From assembly GCA_030812955.1 (NCBI GenBank), contig JAUSTR010000023.1, positions 1-33,569 of the forward strand: 33,569 nucleotides of DNA, given 5' to 3'. The notes beneath the pieces are model-generated. The model did no database searches, was not told where the DNA came from, and saw only the letters and a program-made list of their open reading frames with translations. Every line of letters begins with the position of its first letter. Position 1 is the stretch's first letter. Made by a program: the position numbers and the translations under genes. Below are positions 32,354 to 33,569 of this stretch, one piece after another. This stretch comes from Bacillus alveayuensis. Its GTDB lineage: Bacteria > Bacillota > Bacilli > Bacillales > Aeribacillaceae.

Positions 32354-33061
32354 ATGTACAATCTCTTACTTATTGAAGATGATACACAGTTAAGCACACT
32401 TATTAAGGAATATTTAGAGTGCTACGGGTATGTTGTGCATCAACCTATGAATTTTTCTAATATTGTAGAGGAATTTAATAGTCTAAAACCCGTTTTAGTA
32501 TTGTTGGATATTAACTTACCTTATTATGACGGGTTTTTTTTGTGCAGAAGTTTTCGCAAAGATTCTCATGTTCCAATCCTTGTCATCTCTGCCCGCAGTC
32601 AAGAAATGGATCAGATTATGGCGATCGAACTTGGAGCAGACGATTATATTACAAAGCCCTTTACCTTTGAATTACTTCATTCTAAAATCAAAGCTGCATT
32701 AAGAAGAGTATACGGGGAGTACGCTCACAAAGAAACGATAAAAACTTGTGTTGGTCCGTTATGTATTGATGGCAACACTCTTACTTTATGCTGCCATGAG
32801 AAAAAAGTTGAATTAAGCAAGAACGAGTACAAGCTTTTGAAAAAATTAATGGATAACAACGGCACTTTTGTATCGAGAGAGGAGCTCATTGAGGAAGTAT
32901 GGGATTCGGTTACATTTGTAGATGATAATACACTAACTGTAAATATAAGTAGAATCAGAAATATACTTTCAGAACTGGGGTATAGTCGTGTGATTAAAAG
33001 TAAAAGAGGGGTAGGATATATATTCGATTACACTAGTGCTATGAGGGATAACCATGCTTAA
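32354..33061 (+). CDS. OmpR-family response regulator, BceR-like
   Basis: This 235-residue protein has a receiver domain (1-118) with the acidic pair IEDD (8-10), phosphoacceptor Asp52 (LLDINLPYYDG) and Lys101 (YITKPF), followed by an OmpR-type winged helix (about 130-230: ELSKNEYKLLKKLMDNNGTF, VSREELIEEVWD, VNISRIRNIL and GVGYIF). It is closest to BceR/YxdJ-type regulators, which respond to cell-wall-active peptides and control a BceAB-type ABC exporter. AAAGGAG precedes the ATG. It overlaps the kinase gene by eight bases. Its partner is truncated here. Confidence 0.9.
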   Translation: MYNLLLIEDDTQLSTLIKEYLECYGYVVHQPMNFSNIVEEFNSLKPVLVLLDINLPYYDGFFLCRSFRKDSHVPILVISARSQEMDQIMAIELGADDYITKPFTFELLHSKIKAALRRVYGEYAHKETIKTCVGPLCIDGNTLTLCCHEKKVELSKNEYKLLKKLMDNNGTFVSREELIEEVWDSVTFVDDNTLTVNISRIRNILSELGYSRVIKSKRGVGYIFDYTSAMRDNHA

Positions 33062-33515
33062 ACAAATTTTAGTAAGATTTTTCAAAGACAGGTTCCTTTT
33101 TATCGGATTTTATCTGGCAAATATGATCTGCATCATCACTTTTTTTCATCTTAATGAACCGGCAAACGATGAGTTTTTCTATCCTTTTTCCATAGGGTTA
33201 TGTTTATTAACGATTTTCCTAATAATTGATTTTTTCCGCTATCATGAAGCAAATCGGGCGGTCGAGCATATGTTAAGGAATCAATTTATAGAATTCCATC
33301 CACATACAGAGGAACAGAAATTGTTTCAGCAACTGTTAAATAAAATCATCCGAGAACAAACTGGCAAATATCATGAACTAAAAGAGCGAAATAAAGAGAG
33401 AATCTATTTTTTATCCCATTGGATGCACCATTTAAAAACACCCGTTTCCGTAATTGAGCTAATAATTAATAAAGAACTCAACTTTCGCAGTGAAAAATTT
33501 ATGATTAATCCTTGA
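33054..33515 (+). pseudogene. BceS-like sensor histidine kinase, truncated after the phosphoacceptor helix
   Basis: The N-terminal 140 residues are a normal intramembrane-sensing kinase: two transmembrane helices (about 13-33 and 44-62) with almost no extracytoplasmic loop, a linker, and the H-box SHWMHHLKTPVSVIELI with presumed His125. After NKE (about residue 141) the sequence no longer looks like the family, and a stop follows at 33513-33515. BceS proteins are about 330 residues, so the ATP-binding domain is lost. The break coincides with a sequence that looks like an insertion-element end. A membrane-bound fragment might be made, but it cannot phosphorylate itself. Confidence 0.8.
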
Positions 33516-33569
33516 TTTGATAGGTTTCTTTGGGTATCTCATATTCACTTGACACTGAAAAAATTCGTC
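33479..33569 (-). mobile_element. Probable end of an insertion element inside the kinase gene
   Basis: From about 33479 the sequence CTCAACTTTCGCAGTG replaces kinase coding sequence and resembles an IS terminal repeat. On the minus strand a frame enters from the right edge and ends SVSSEYEIPKETYQIKD and a stop at about 33512-33514, which could be a transposase tail. The element lies outside the window, so both the family and the insertion itself are inferred. Confidence 0.4.

Overview
This window looks like chromosomal DNA of a low-to-mid GC Gram-positive bacterium of the family Bacillaceae. The evidence is strong AGGAGG-type ribosome sites, frequent TTG and GTG starts, intrinsic terminators, a Bce-type two-component system, and a molybdenum-hydroxylase accessory set that resembles the Bacillus puc genes. 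I cannot fix the species. There are no rRNA or tRNA genes and no CRISPR array.

Left part (1-15.8 kb). After a broken CynX/NimT-type transporter fragment comes a plus-strand catabolic block. It holds an IclR-family regulator with a consensus promoter and a palindrome at the predicted transcription start, an XdhC maturation factor, and the large, FAD and Fe-S subunits of a xanthine dehydrogenase/CO dehydrogenase-like hydroxylase. A metallo-beta-lactamase-fold hydrolase and a VOC protein lie between the subunit genes. Next come E1alpha, E1beta and E2 of a 2-oxoacid/acetoin dehydrogenase without an E3 gene, then moaA, a moeA pseudogene with four lesions, and a MocA/PucB-like cytidylyltransferase. 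The likely theme is oxidation of a heterocycle or aldehyde by a molybdenum enzyme, ring or lactone opening, and feeding of a 2-oxo product into an acyl-CoA-forming complex, with cofactor genes alongside. The substrate is not visible.

Middle part (15.8-19 kb). This is a gene-poor graveyard: an IS3-type transposase relic, a coiled-coil gene built from 42-bp repeats, a broken HEPN/MNT-type pair, and an apparently intact type I toxin-antitoxin locus. That locus has a 27-codon holin-like toxin on the minus strand, a convergent overlapping antisense RNA, a hairpin over the toxin ribosome site, and 5'/3' complementarity in the toxin mRNA.

Right part (19-33.6 kb). A fructosamine kinase-sirtuin pair is divergent from a macrodomain gene. 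Then come a second coiled-coil gene, a TetR-controlled ABC exporter operon with a perfect 16-bp operator, an AbgT transporter, an Atg22-like MFS transporter, a type I phosphodiesterase, a transposase remnant beside a 52-bp-period repeat array, a small interrupted gene, SelO, and a BceR-like response regulator. The paired histidine kinase is cut short after its phosphoacceptor helix, probably by a mobile element at the window edge.

The most notable non-coding finds are two arrays (8.45 kb and 29.68 kb) with the same 52-bp period and related units, and the type I toxin-antitoxin locus.
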